From assembly GCF_010731735.1 (NCBI RefSeq), contig NZ_AP022588.1:5332001-5396000 (forward strand): DNA of 64,000 nucleotides, in the 5' to 3' direction. Each line of letters opens with the position of its first letter. The stretch's first letter is position 1. Below are positions 1 to 8,496 of the stretch, one piece after another. This DNA comes from Mycolicibacterium sediminis (lineage in GTDB: Bacteria > Actinomycetota > Actinomycetes > Mycobacteriales > Mycobacteriaceae). The position numbers and the translations under genes are program-made. The notes beneath the pieces were generated by a model. It saw only the letters and a list, made by a program, of their open reading frames with translations. It ran no database searches and had not been told where the DNA came from.

Positions 1-1151
1 GGATCACCTCCTTCCCGGTCGACTTCAGCAACGTCGGCATCGACGCCGAGACGCGGGCACGCATCCATGCCAACGTGGACGCGTCGCTCGCCGAGCCGTG
101 CGTGGCGGGTACCGCGCTGATCGCCGGCCTGCTCAAGGGCCTCCTGGACCGCGGCGTCGAGCCCGTCACGGGGGCGCGGGCGGTCGAGCTGCTGGTGGTC
201 GACGGCAGGATCGGAGGGGTGCGACTGTCACTCGATGGCAACGACGTTCACGTCCGCGCGCGGCGCGGCGTGGTGCTGGCCACCGGCGGGTTCGAATGGG
301 ACCGGACGCTCGTCGAGGCGTATCTGCGCGGTCCGATGCACGGGCCGGTCTCGCCGCCGAACAACACCGGCGACGGCCTGCGGATGGCGATGGCCCACGG
401 CGCCGACCTCGCCAACATGGGCGAGGCGTGGTGGGTGCCGATCGTCCAGATCCCCGGCGACACCATCGACGGCCACCCGCGCAGTCGAAGTGTGCGACTC
501 GAACGCACCCGGCCGCGCAGCATCATCGTCAACCGCGCGGGCAAGCGCTTCCTCAACGAGGCCGGAGAGTACAACTCGATGGCCGGCCCGTTCCACCACC
601 TCGACCCGCGGTTCGGCTACCTCAACGACCCGGCGTGGATCGTCTTCGACTCGCTACACCTCAAGAAGTACGGCTTCCTCGGCGTCGACCCCGACGCGGA
701 GGCACCCGAGTGGTTCCGCAAGTCGGCCGACCTCGCCGAACTCGGCGAGCAGACCGGCATCGACGCCGAGGGCCTCGCACGCACGCTCGACGGCTGGAAC
801 GAGGCCGTCGCCGAGGAACACGACCCCGACTTCCACCGCGGATCGAGCGCATACGACGGCTACTGGGGAGACACCTCCGCGTCCTCGCCCGCGCTCCAGA
901 CCCTCGGTCCGATCGACACCGCGCCGTTCTACGCGGTCCCGGTGACCGTCGGCGCCATGGGCACCAAGGGCGGCCCGCGCACCGACGGGGACGGGCGGGT
1001 CCTGCACGTGTCGGGCGAACCGATCGCCGGGCTGTTCGCCGTCGGCAACGCGATGGCCGGCGTCACCGGCAAGGCCTACGGCGGCGCGGGTGGCACGCTC
1101 GGACCCGCGATGGTGTTCGGCTATCGGGCGGGCCGAGCGCTCAGTACGTGA
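1..1151 (+). CDS. KstD-like FAD-dependent oxidoreductase, 5' truncated
   Basis: This flavoprotein probably dehydrogenates (or reduces) a steroid-like ketone. The open frame runs in from the left edge (first full codon at base 3), so the N-terminal FAD-binding part is missing. The GTG at 75 is internal. Visible are GGFEWD, the segment DFHRGSSAYDGYWGD, which resembles the catalytic-Tyr region of 3-ketosteroid delta-1-dehydrogenases, and the C-terminal AYGGAGGTLGPA flavin-site block. The family is known for 1,2-desaturation of 3-ketosteroids. The exact substrate is unknown here, and a fumarate-reductase-like role is the main alternative. It converges on the crotonase gene across a small hairpin. 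Confidence 0.8.
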   Translation, partial: ITSFPVDFSNVGIDAETRARIHANVDASLAEPCVAGTALIAGLLKGLLDRGVEPVTGARAVELLVVDGRIGGVRLSLDGNDVHVRARRGVVLATGGFEWDRTLVEAYLRGPMHGPVSPPNNTGDGLRMAMAHGADLANMGEAWWVPIVQIPGDTIDGHPRSRSVRLERTRPRSIIVNRAGKRFLNEAGEYNSMAGPFHHLDPRFGYLNDPAWIVFDSLHLKKYGFLGVDPDAEAPEWFRKSADLAELGEQTGIDAEGLARTLDGWNEAVAEEHDPDFHRGSSAYDGYWGDTSASSPALQTLGPIDTAPFYAVPVTVGAMGTKGGPRTDGDGRVLHVSGEPIAGLFAVGNAMAGVTGKAYGGAGGTLGPAMVFGYRAGRALST

Positions 1152-1177
1152 GAGTCTTGCGCCGACACCACGGTTGG

Positions 1178-1203
1178 TGACGGATTTCGCCGGTTCTCCG
1201 TCA
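1178..1203. terminator. Hairpin between convergent genes
   Basis: TGACGGA (1178-1184) pairs with TCCGTCA (1197-1203) around a 12-base loop, in the 75-bp gap between the two convergent stop codons. There is no T-tract. Mycobacterial terminators often lack one, so a bidirectional terminator is plausible but not shown. Confidence 0.4.
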
Positions 1204-1226
1204 TCTTCCGCAGTCTCGCGGACGGT

Positions 1227-2123
1227 CTAGGGCTGGTCCCTGACCGACGGCTGAATGGGCGGCGCCTCGCGCCAGTTCGGCAGGCCGTCGGACTCGTTGG
1301 CGACCGGGAACCCGCCGCCGTGCACCTGCGACCAGTGGCTGTGGTTGAGCTGATGCATCGTGAAGCAGGCGTTGAGGGAGTTGTGGAAGCCCTGGTTGTC
1401 CTGGGTCTGGTTGACCGACTCCTTGATGAGCAGCGCAGCCATCGTGGGGACCTTGGCGATCCGCCGCGCGAAGTCGAGCGTCTTGTCGGCCAGCTCGTCG
1501 GCGGGGAACACCTTGGACACCATGCCGAGGGCGTACGCCTCCTCGACCGACAGCGAATCACCGGTCAGCATGAGTTCCTTGGTCTTTCGCGCACCGAACT
1601 CCCACGGGTGGGCGAAGTACTCGACGCCGCACATCCCCAGGCGGGTGCCGACGACGTCGGCGAAGGTCGTGTTGTCCGCGGCCACGATCAGGTCGCAGGA
1701 CCACATCAGCATCAGTGCCGCCGCGTAGACGTCACCGTGCACCGAGGCCACGGTGATCTTGCGCAGATCGCGCCAGCGACGGGTGTTCTCGAAGAAGTAG
1801 TGCCACTCCTGCAGGAGCAGCTTCTCGGCGCCCGCGCGCGTCGCCCCGTTCTCGCGGAAGCTCGGGTGCTGATCCGGTCCCGGCTGGTACTCCTGCATCA
1901 TCGCCTTGGAACCGAGGTCGTGACCCGAGGAGAACATCGGCCCGTTGCCCCCGAGGATCACGACGCGCACGTCGTCGTCGGCCTCGGCCCGAAGGAAGGC
2001 GTCGCCCAATTCGACCAGCAGGCCGCGCTGTTGGGCGTTGCGCTGCTCGGGACGGTTCAGCATGATCCGGGCGATGGTGCCCTCGTCGAGGGTCTCGTAG
2101 GTGACGAAGCGGTAGTCGGCCAT
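1227..2123 (-). CDS. Crotonase (enoyl-CoA hydratase/isomerase) family protein, non-canonical active site
   Basis: This 298-residue crotonase-fold protein acts on an acyl-CoA thioester. The fold is clear (LNRPEQRNAQ, FSSGHDLG oxyanion-hole region, WSCDLIVAADNTTF). At the positions of the two hydratase glutamates (rat Glu144 and Glu164) it has Met138 and Val158. Water addition by the usual mechanism is therefore unlikely, and hydrolysis, isomerisation or C-C cleavage is more plausible. I chose ATG 2123 (MADYRF) over GTG 2132, although neither has a strong ribosome site. It is probably the last gene of a meaB-DUF35-thiolase-crotonase operon, 56 bp after the thiolase gene. Confidence 0.85.
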   Translation of the reverse strand: MADYRFVTYETLDEGTIARIMLNRPEQRNAQQRGLLVELGDAFLRAEADDDVRVVILGGNGPMFSSGHDLGSKAMMQEYQPGPDQHPSFRENGATRAGAEKLLLQEWHYFFENTRRWRDLRKITVASVHGDVYAAALMLMWSCDLIVAADNTTFADVVGTRLGMCGVEYFAHPWEFGARKTKELMLTGDSLSVEEAYALGMVSKVFPADELADKTLDFARRIAKVPTMAALLIKESVNQTQDNQGFHNSLNACFTMHQLNHSHWSQVHGGGFPVANESDGLPNWREAPPIQPSVRDQP

Positions 2124-2179
2124 GGAGCGCACTCTATTCCTTGGAGAACGGCGTTACCGGACGGGGTGGCGCCGTCGAC

Positions 2180-3325
2180 TCAGAGCGAGAGGATGGTCGC
2201 CGAGGCCGTTCCCGGCGCTCCGTAGACCTGCGCCAGACCGACCCGCGGGTTGCCCGGAACCTGACGTTCTCCTGCCTCGCCGCGCAACTGGCGGACCAGC
2301 TCGTGCATCTGCCGCAGCCCGGACGCGCCGATCGGCTCGCCGTTGGCGATGAGGCCGCCGTCGGTGTTGACCGGCATCGAGCCGCCGATCTCCGTGGCCC
2401 CATCGGCCAGCAGCTTCTCCTGGTCGCCGTCGGCGCACAGGCCCGTCTCCGCCATGTGGATGACCTCCGCACCGGCGTCGGTGTCCTGCAGCTGTGCCAC
2501 GTCGACGTCCTCGGGCCCGATGCCCGCCGCCTCGTAGGCCGCCTTCGCCGCGTAGACGGTGGGCGACGAATCCGCGTCCAGCGGAGCGGACGTCGCATGC
2601 ACCTCGTAGGCGCCGAACCGGCGGGTGCGAATCTCGCTGGCACGCACGAACACCGGCTTGTCCGTGTACTGGTGCGCCAGGTCGCCGCGGCACATGATGA
2701 CGGCCGCCGCACCCTCGTCGGGCGCGCAGAACATGAACTGCCGCAGCGGGTAGTTGAGCACCGGCGACGCCATGATGTCCTCTTCGGAGATCGGCTTGCG
2801 CCGGAACGCGTTGGGGTTCAGTGCCCCGTTGCGGAAGTTCTTCGCCGCCACCTTGGCGAGGGTTTCCTCGCTGATGTTGTGGTCGTGGAGGTATTTGTTG
2901 GCCTTCATCCCGAAGAACTTGGTGGTGACGAACTGTCCGTTCTCGGCGTACCACTGGGGCAGCGCGAGCTTGGCCGGGTCGTCGGTGAACGCGCCGCGCG
3001 GGTGCTTGTCCAGTCCGACCGCGATGCCGATGTCGTACTTGCCCAGCCGGATCGTGTCGGCGGTCTGCTGGATGGCGCTCGCCGACGTGGCGCAGGCGTT
3101 GAAGACGTTGGTGAACGTGATGCCGGTGAGTCCGACCAGGCGCGTGACGGAGTCGGGGTTCGAGACCTCGTAGCTTCCGCCGAAGCCGAACTGGATGTCC
3201 TGCCACTCGAGACCGGCGTCCGCCAGCGCGCCGTGGATGGCCTCGGCGCCCATCTCGACGGCTGACTTCTCGAACCGGCCGAACGGATGGATGCCGACGC
3301 CGATGATGGCTACGTCGTTGGTCAT
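2180..3325 (-). CDS. Thiolase-fold protein, Ltp/SCP2 type, possible retro-aldolase
   Basis: This 381-residue protein has the thiolase fold with the nucleophile Cys78 (NACATSASA). The usual catalytic His of the HPIG motif is replaced by Glu330 (NGEPIGASG), and a Tyr (368) sits in the C-terminal VYGAPG loop. Ltp-type proteins of actinobacterial steroid degradation with altered thiolase residues work as retro-aldolases with a DUF35 partner. The gene just upstream encodes a DUF35 protein (37 bp apart), so such a complex is likely. ATG 3325 has AAGGGG upstream, which decides the start over the GTG at 3358. Ordinary thiolysis remains possible. Confidence 0.85.
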   Translation of the reverse strand: MTNDVAIIGVGIHPFGRFEKSAVEMGAEAIHGALADAGLEWQDIQFGFGGSYEVSNPDSVTRLVGLTGITFTNVFNACATSASAIQQTADTIRLGKYDIGIAVGLDKHPRGAFTDDPAKLALPQWYAENGQFVTTKFFGMKANKYLHDHNISEETLAKVAAKNFRNGALNPNAFRRKPISEEDIMASPVLNYPLRQFMFCAPDEGAAAVIMCRGDLAHQYTDKPVFVRASEIRTRRFGAYEVHATSAPLDADSSPTVYAAKAAYEAAGIGPEDVDVAQLQDTDAGAEVIHMAETGLCADGDQEKLLADGATEIGGSMPVNTDGGLIANGEPIGASGLRQMHELVRQLRGEAGERQVPGNPRVGLAQVYGAPGTASATILSL

Positions 3326-3362
3326 GTCGGTGCCCCTTACCTGTGGCTCTTCGCGCAAGCGC

Positions 3363-3782
3363 TCATCGGGAAATCGGCTGGAAGGCGAACGTCACGATCT
3401 CGTTGCCCTCGGCGTCGGTGGCGAACGGGATGAAGGTCAGCTCGACGTCCATGCCGAATCCGAGCTTGGCGGGATCGTTCTCGGTGAGCCGACCCTCGAC
3501 GCGGATGTCGTCACCGAGCTGGACGAGGCCCACGCCGAACGGCACGAAGTCCTTGCCCGTCGGCCCCGCGTAGGGCGCTCCGGGCGGGAATCCCTGCGTC
3601 GTCCAGGCCACCACCGTGCCGCGGCGCGGCAGCAGGGCGTCGGTCATCTGCGCCCGGCTGCACTTGGGGCAGTGCGACTGTCGCGGGAACACGGTCGCCG
3701 CGCAAGCTCCGCACGTGCTGCCGATCAGCTGTGGACTCTCGTCCGGCCAGGTCGAGATCGTCGGATCGATCGCCTTCTGCAT
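3363..3782 (-). CDS. DUF35 OB-fold protein with zinc ribbon, thiolase partner
   Basis: This 139-residue protein has an N-terminal zinc ribbon (Cys24, Cys27, Cys38, Cys41: CGAC and CPKC) followed by an OB fold. This is the standard architecture of DUF35 subunits that bind thiolase-like enzymes and hold the acyl-CoA. ATG 3782 has GAGGAG eight bases upstream, which rules out the earlier GTG. It precedes the thiolase gene, and the two products probably form a heteromer. An ATTCTC/GAGAAT half-site lies about 85 bp upstream. Confidence 0.88.
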   Translation of the reverse strand: MQKAIDPTISTWPDESPQLIGSTCGACAATVFPRQSHCPKCSRAQMTDALLPRRGTVVAWTTQGFPPGAPYAGPTGKDFVPFGVGLVQLGDDIRVEGRLTENDPAKLGFGMDVELTFIPFATDAEGNEIVTFAFQPISR

Positions 3783-3865
3783 CGGGGCTCCTCGGCACTG
3801 AGACATCGCGGATCAAGAATACGTTCACGAAACAGTACAACACGGTTTGCGAAAAGCGGAAAGAT

Positions 3866-3873
3866 CATTCTCA
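3866..3873 (-). promoter_or_regulatory. TGAGAATG half-site upstream of the DUF35-thiolase genes
   Basis: The minus strand reads TGAGAATG here, followed by ATC, just beyond the meaB stop codon. It is the same octamer found at 4861, 15244 and 15381. The second arm of the palindrome is poorly kept (CTTTCC instead of ATTCTC), so it is a weak member of the proposed operator family. Confidence 0.35.
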
Positions 3874-3881
3874 TCGGTCCG

Positions 3882-4793
3882 TCAGGACGGATCGAGGCGG
3901 TCGTCCGGCGGGCCGGCGGGCGGTTCCTGGCCCGCATCGGAGAGCAGCGCGCGGGTGGCGGAATACACGTCGAGGCGACCCTCGGCCACGGCACCGGCCA
4001 GTTCGTCGAGCCCACCGTGCGCGCGCAACGCGCTCTGCGCCAGCGACAGGATCTGCGCACGCGCACGGGCCGCCCGCCGCACGGGGTCGTCCGCCCGGTG
4101 GTGCGCCTCGATCGCCTCGACGAGTTCGTCGATGCCCTCGTTGCGGGCGGCGACGATCTTCAGGATCGGCGCGGCGGTCTCGGCGTGCAGGTCGCGAACC
4201 GTCTGATCGGCGCCGTCGCGGTCGGCCTTATTGATCGCCACGATGTCGGCGACCTCGAGCAGCCCAGCCTTGGCGGCTTGAACGGCATCGCCCGCACCGG
4301 GGTTGAGGATGACGACGGCGGGGTCGGCAACTGCGGAGATCTCGATCTCGGACTGTCCGACGCCGACCGTCTCGAGAAGCACGACGTCGTAGGACAGGTC
4401 GGCGAGCAGACGCACCGCCGCGGGCACTGCGGCCGCCAGTCCTCCGAGGTGACCGCGGGTGGCCACCGATCGGATCAGCACGTCCGCGTCGTCGATGTGC
4501 GCGGCCATCCGGATGCGGTCGCCGAGCAACGCTCCCCCGCTGTACGGCGACGACGGATCGACCGCGAGCACCGCGACGCGAAGCCCGCGTCGCCGGTAGG
4601 CCGACACCAGCACGGCGATCGTCGTCGACTTGCCGGCACCGGGCGGACCGGTCACGCCGATGACGCGCATGGTCCGGTCACCGAGCAGCGCCAGCACCTC
4701 GTCACGCCGGTCACTCTCGACGAGGCTGAGCAGGCGGCCGACTGCACGCGTGGATCCGTTGTGCGCGTTGGCGAGGAGTTCGGCGATGGTCAT
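3882..4793 (-). CDS. MeaB/ArgK-type G3E GTPase, mutase chaperone
   Basis: This 303-residue P-loop GTPase has GPPGAGKST (49-57), ETVGVGQSE and NKAD, the signature of MeaB/MMAA. These proteins load and protect adenosylcobalamin in acyl-CoA mutases. The only mutase in the window is the split enzyme at 13.2-15.2 kb, encoded 9 kb away on the same strand, and it is the likely client. ATG 4793 lies ten bases after a TAGTGT box, so a very short leader is likely. GTG 4805 would fall inside that box. The gene is divergent from an SDR gene and shares its GAGAAT-N3-ATTCTC region. Confidence 0.88.
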   Translation of the reverse strand: MTIAELLANAHNGSTRAVGRLLSLVESDRRDEVLALLGDRTMRVIGVTGPPGAGKSTTIAVLVSAYRRRGLRVAVLAVDPSSPYSGGALLGDRIRMAAHIDDADVLIRSVATRGHLGGLAAAVPAAVRLLADLSYDVVLLETVGVGQSEIEISAVADPAVVILNPGAGDAVQAAKAGLLEVADIVAINKADRDGADQTVRDLHAETAAPILKIVAARNEGIDELVEAIEAHHRADDPVRRAARARAQILSLAQSALRAHGGLDELAGAVAEGRLDVYSATRALLSDAGQEPPAGPPDDRLDPS

Positions 4794-4861
4794 CTCGCCG
4801 CTCACACTAGTGACGGCGCATGGCTCCGGCGGCGCATCGGCATACCCCTTCCCGTCCTCAT

Positions 4862-4876
4862 GAGAATGTTATTCTC
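4862..4876. promoter_or_regulatory. Palindromic operator GAGAAT-GTT-ATTCTC
   Basis: This is a perfect 6-3-6 inverted repeat between the divergent meaB and SDR genes, 34 bp before the SDR ATG. An identical 6-3-6 palindrome occurs at 10792-10806. The form suits a TetR-like dimer. No TetR gene is in the window, so the regulator is unknown. Confidence 0.65.
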
Positions 4877-4910
4877 TCGTTTCGAGAGTCAACGTTGCAA
4901 GGAGGGCGTC

Positions 4911-5675
4911 ATGCAGATCGCAGGAAGCTCGGCGATCGTCGTCGGTGGAACGGGTGGACTCGGGGAGGCCACCGTCCGCCGCCTCCACGCCGCGGGGGCC
5001 AAGGTGGTCGTCGCCGACGTCGCCGACGACAAGGGCAGGGAACTCGAGTCCGAGCTGGGCGTGCGCTACGTCCACACGGACGCCACGTCCGAGGAGTCGG
5101 TCAACGCCGCGATCGCGGAAGCGCAAGCCCTTGCGCCGCTACGCATCTCGGTGGACACCCACGGTGGCCCCGCGAGCGGGGGGCGACTGGTCGGCAAGGA
5201 CGGTTCGCCGCTGGACCTCGACGGTTTCAAGAAGACCATCGAGTTCTACCTGACGGCGGTGTTCAACGTGATGCGCCTGTCGGCCGCGGCGATCGCCACC
5301 ACCGAGCCCCTGGAGGAGGGTGCCCGGGGCGTCATCGTCAACACCGCGTCCATCGCAGGCTACGAGGGCCAGGTCGGTCAACTCCCCTACGCCGCAGCCA
5401 AGGGCGGCGTGCTGGGGATGACGCTGGTCGCGGCGCGGGACCTGTCCCCGCTCGGCATCCGCGTCGTGTCGATCGCTCCCGGCACGATCAACACGCCCGC
5501 GTACGGCAAGGCCGCCGATCAACTCGAGCAGTACTGGGCGCCGCAGGTCCCGTTCCCCAAGCGGATGGGACGGTCGACCGAGTACGCACAGCTGGCGCAG
5601 AGCATCATCGAGAACGACTACCTCAACGGCGAGGTCATCCGCCTCGACGGTGCTCTGCGCTTCCCACCCAGGTGA
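4911..5675 (+). CDS. SDR, 3-hydroxyacyl-CoA dehydrogenase type (HSD10-like)
   Basis: This 254-residue classical SDR has the cofactor loop GGTGGLG, Ser in NTASIAGYEG and the YAAAK catalytic pair. An acidic residue after the second strand (ADVADD) favours NAD. The pattern AGYEGQVGQ-PYAAAKGG matches 17-beta-HSD10-type 3-hydroxyacyl-CoA or hydroxysteroid dehydrogenases. A strong AAGGAGG lies before ATG 4911. It is followed after 4 bp by a second SDR gene, probably in one operon under the 4862 operator. Confidence 0.88.
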   Translation: MQIAGSSAIVVGGTGGLGEATVRRLHAAGAKVVVADVADDKGRELESELGVRYVHTDATSEESVNAAIAEAQALAPLRISVDTHGGPASGGRLVGKDGSPLDLDGFKKTIEFYLTAVFNVMRLSAAAIATTEPLEEGARGVIVNTASIAGYEGQVGQLPYAAAKGGVLGMTLVAARDLSPLGIRVVSIAPGTINTPAYGKAADQLEQYWAPQVPFPKRMGRSTEYAQLAQSIIENDYLNGEVIRLDGALRFPPR

Positions 5676-5679
5676 TCCC

Positions 5680-6432
5680 GTGACGACGGGCGGGCCGCTC
5701 GACGGCAAGGTTGCGTTCGTCGCCGGTGCCAGCCGCGGCATCGGTGCGACGGTGGCCCGCCACCTCGCCGCCGCGGGCGCAGCGGTCGCGGTGGCTGCGC
5801 GCTCCGAGGAGCGAGGCAAGCTGCCCGGCACGATCGGCTCGGTCGCCGCGGAGATCACCGACGCCGGCGGGCGGGCGCTCGCGGTGGCGTGCGACGTCAC
5901 CAGCGAGGAGTCGGTCGACGCCGCGGTGGCAGCGACGGTGACCGAGTTCGGCGGCATCGACGTGCTGGTCGCGAACGCGGGCGTGCTGTGGTTCGGCCCC
6001 ATCGAGTCGACCCCGCTCAAACGCTGGCAGCTGTGCCTCGACGTGAACCTGACCGGCGTCTTCCTCGTCACCAAGGCCGTCATCCCGCACGTGCGGGCGC
6101 GCGCCGGCGGATCGCTGATCGCGGTGACGACCACCGGCGTCGGGATGGTCGACTCCGGTGCCAACGCCTACTGGGTGTCGAAGGCCGCCGCCGAACGCCT
6201 CTACCTCGGCCTGGCCGCGGACCTTCGCGGTGACAACGTCGCCGTCAACTGCCTGAGCCCGTCACGCGTCGTCCTCACGGAGGGGTGGCAGGCCGGTGGC
6301 ATGGCCATGGAGATCCCACCCGAGATGGTCGAGCCGCCCGAGGCGATGGGCAGGGCTGCCGTGCTCTTGGCCGGCCAGGACGCCTCCGGGATCACCGGAA
6401 CCGTCCAGCGCTCCGAGTCCCTGCCCGCCTGA
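5680..6432 (+). CDS. SDR family oxidoreductase
   Basis: This 250-residue classical SDR has AGASRGIG, NAG (VANAGVLWFG) and the YWVSK catalytic Tyr and Lys. The residue 13 before the Tyr, normally Ser, is Thr (VTTTGVG). The ARSEERGKLPG stretch after the second strand suggests NADP preference. The GTG start at 5680 has AGGTGA, which also contains the stop codon of the preceding gene, so the two are probably translationally coupled. The substrate is unknown, presumably a hydroxyacyl-CoA or cyclic alcohol of the same pathway. Confidence 0.85.
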   Translation: MTTGGPLDGKVAFVAGASRGIGATVARHLAAAGAAVAVAARSEERGKLPGTIGSVAAEITDAGGRALAVACDVTSEESVDAAVAATVTEFGGIDVLVANAGVLWFGPIESTPLKRWQLCLDVNLTGVFLVTKAVIPHVRARAGGSLIAVTTTGVGMVDSGANAYWVSKAAAERLYLGLAADLRGDNVAVNCLSPSRVVLTEGWQAGGMAMEIPPEMVEPPEAMGRAAVLLAGQDASGITGTVQRSESLPA

Positions 6433-6450
6433 GCGCCTCAACGTCTTCCG

Positions 6451-6627
6451 CGAGCGTGCGTGTCTGCGGCCGACACGCCGAGTTAGAACCCGAGTTAGCG
6501 CACGGTCGGTGAGGCTGGCTGCCGCCGTGATCACCGGGGCGACGGCACACGACCGCGTGCCCATCCTCGCGAGCGTGCGCAAACTCCCGCTCAGGACCGG
6601 CGTGTCGTCTGCAGACACGCACGCTCG
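6451..6627. repeat. Intergenic inverted-repeat element, about 177 bp
   Basis: The arms 6451-6480 and 6598-6627 are inverted copies matching at 27 of 30 positions, including a perfect 17-bp outer match (CGAGCGTGCGTGTCTGC). The interior holds two GAGTTAG repeats and no gene. The element fills most of the 209-bp gap between convergent SDR and crotonase genes. It could be a small non-autonomous mobile element or a terminator-like repeat. Related CGAGYGTG hairpins lie at 13172 and 38810. Confidence 0.7.
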
Positions 6628-6641
6628 CCGGAGGTCGGCCC

Positions 6642-7406
6642 CTAGCCCTTCGCGATCAGGCCGTCGACGATGCGGTTGAAGTCAGCGGTGCCGAACGACA
6701 CGTACTCGGCGAGGTTGGCGTAGTCGAGCGACGCCATCACCGAACGCTCCAGCTGGATGTTCATCAGACGCTTGGTGGCCTCGACGGCCTGCTGCGGCAG
6801 CTCGAGGATCTTCTTCGCCGCCGCGATGGCCTCGGCCAGTGGATCGGCGACGACGTGGTTGGCGAGACCGAGTTCGAGAGCCCGCGGCGCCTTGATCCGC
6901 ACGCCGGTCAGCGCGAACTCCTTGGCCAGCAGCAGACTGATCTGCGAGCCCCACACCAGCGGTCCCCCGTCGGCGGCGACGAGCCCGATCTGCACGTGCG
7001 GATCCGCGAAGTGCGCGGTCTCTGCCATGTAGACGATGTCCGACAGCGCGGCCAGGCTGCAACCCAGGCCGACGGCCGGCCCGTTGACCGCGGCGATCAC
7101 CGGGATGCGGCACCTCACCATGCCGATGACGAGGTCCCGACCGTGCTTGATCGTCTTCTGCCGCAACGCCTCATTGCTGCGCAACTCGTCGAGGTAGTGG
7201 AAGTCGCCGCCCGCCGAGAACGCGCGGCCCGCTCCGGTGATCACGGCGACGCGCGCACCGGCGTCCTCGTTGAGCGCCTCCCAGATCTTGGCGAGCCCGA
7301 CGTGCAGATCGTCGTTGACGGCATTCAGCGCATCGGGGCGGTTGAGCGTGATGATCCGCAACGCGCCATCGGCTTTGACGTCGATCTCGTCCGGCATGTC
7401 GTACAC
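6642..7406 (-). CDS. Crotonase family protein, non-canonical active site
   Basis: This 254-residue crotonase has clear oxyanion-hole segments (FSAGGDF and GPAVGLGCS). The two hydratase glutamates are replaced by Ser117 and His137 (FADPHVQIG), exactly 20 residues apart as in true hydratases. A different acyl-CoA reaction is therefore likely. GTG 7406 has GGGAG seven bases upstream and lies two bases after the stop codon of the preceding acyl-CoA dehydrogenase gene. The ATG at 7397 is too far from that site. It is the last gene of the fadD-ACAD-ACAD-crotonase operon. Confidence 0.87.
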   Translation of the reverse strand: MYDMPDEIDVKADGALRIITLNRPDALNAVNDDLHVGLAKIWEALNEDAGARVAVITGAGRAFSAGGDFHYLDELRSNEALRQKTIKHGRDLVIGMVRCRIPVIAAVNGPAVGLGCSLAALSDIVYMAETAHFADPHVQIGLVAADGGPLVWGSQISLLLAKEFALTGVRIKAPRALELGLANHVVADPLAEAIAAAKKILELPQQAVEATKRLMNIQLERSVMASLDYANLAEYVSFGTADFNRIVDGLIAKG

Positions 7407-7407
7407 G

Positions 7408-8496
7408 TCAGGCTCCCAATCCAAGAATGCGTTGCGCGATGATGTTCTTCTGAATCTGCGACGTGCCGCCCATGACGCTCTGCGCGCGGCTGTACAGGTA
7501 GGCGCCGAAGAGTTCCTCGTCGCTGGTGCCGAGGGTCGCGAGCGTCGCATGTCCCACCGATTGCTCGACCCACGTCATCAGCAGCTTGTCCAGCGAACCG
7601 TCCGGCCCGTGCACGATCCCGTCCAACTGCTCGGACAGACGCCGCCGCACGTGCAGGCGCAACATCTCGGTCTGCACCCACGCCCACGACAACTCGTCGG
7701 GCGGCGTGCCGTCGACCCGGCCGGCCAGTTGCCGCACCAGCTTTCCGTAGCGCGCCGAGAACCCGAGGGTCGACGGCTCGCGTTCGTGGCTGACGACCGT
7801 CATGGCGAGCTTCCACCCGTCGCCGGGAGCACCGACCATGTTGTCGGCGGACACCCGCGCACCGTCGAACTCGACCTGCCCGAATTCCTTGGTGACACCG
7901 CTGATCATCTTCAGCGGTCGCTGCACGATGCCCTCCTCGTGCATCGGCACGATGAACGCCGAGATCCCCTTGTGCTTGGGCACGTCCCGGTCGGTCCGCG
8001 CGAGGACCAGACACCAGTCGGCGACGTCGGAGTAGCTGGTCCAGATCTTGTGACCATGGATGACGTACTCGTCCCCGTCGGCGACGGCCGTCGTCGTCAG
8101 CGACGCGAGGTCAGACCCGGCGCCCGGCTCGCTGAAGCCCTGGCACCACCGCTCGGACCCGTCGATCATGCCGGGCAGGAACCGTTGGCGCAGTTGCTCA
8201 CTGCCGTGATGGCTGAGGCCGACGACCAGGTACCCGAGGCTCGGACGTGCGGGTGCGCCGGCCTTGGCGATCTCCTCGTCGACGATGACGTCGTAGACCG
8301 CGGGCAGGTCCCGTCCACCGTAGGCGGCGGGCCAGGTGGTCCCGAAGAACCCCGCCGCGAACAGCGCCTGGTGCCACCGACCCTGCGCCGCCCAGTACTC
8401 GTCCCCCGAGGTCGGGAACATGCCCTTCTGCTCGAGCAACCAGGTGCGCAGCTTCGCGCGGAACTGGGCCTCCTCCGGTGAGTCACGAAAGTCCAA
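7408..8496 (-). CDS. Acyl-CoA dehydrogenase, large subunit of a pair
   Basis: This 362-residue acyl-CoA dehydrogenase has the flavin-binding segments WCQGFSEPGAGSDL and KIWTSY and a C-terminal GGTSQIQKN, where the MCAD-type catalytic Glu is replaced by Gly. It overlaps by 14 bp the smaller paralogue just upstream. Such unequal pairs form the alpha2beta2 dehydrogenases of actinobacterial steroid side-chain degradation, so a heteromer is the likely form. The start is a TTG at 8496 with GGAGGAG nine bases upstream. The likely reaction is alpha,beta-desaturation of a bulky acyl-CoA. Confidence 0.88.
   Translation of the reverse strand: MDFRDSPEEAQFRAKLRTWLLEQKGMFPTSGDEYWAAQGRWHQALFAAGFFGTTWPAAYGGRDLPAVYDVIVDEEIAKAGAPARPSLGYLVVGLSHHGSEQLRQRFLPGMIDGSERWCQGFSEPGAGSDLASLTTTAVADGDEYVIHGHKIWTSYSDVADWCLVLARTDRDVPKHKGISAFIVPMHEEGIVQRPLKMISGVTKEFGQVEFDGARVSADNMVGAPGDGWKLAMTVVSHEREPSTLGFSARYGKLVRQLAGRVDGTPPDELSWAWVQTEMLRLHVRRRLSEQLDGIVHGPDGSLDKLLMTWVEQSVGHATLATLGTSDEELFGAYLYSRAQSVMGGTSQIQKNIIAQRILGLGA

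Noticed and set aside
3195..4910. An open frame running through the thiolase, DUF35 and MeaB regions into the SDR gene on the plus strand
   Set aside because: Only the part from 4911 is a recognisable protein. The upstream part is antisense to three real genes, and the operator and ribosome site place the start at 4911.
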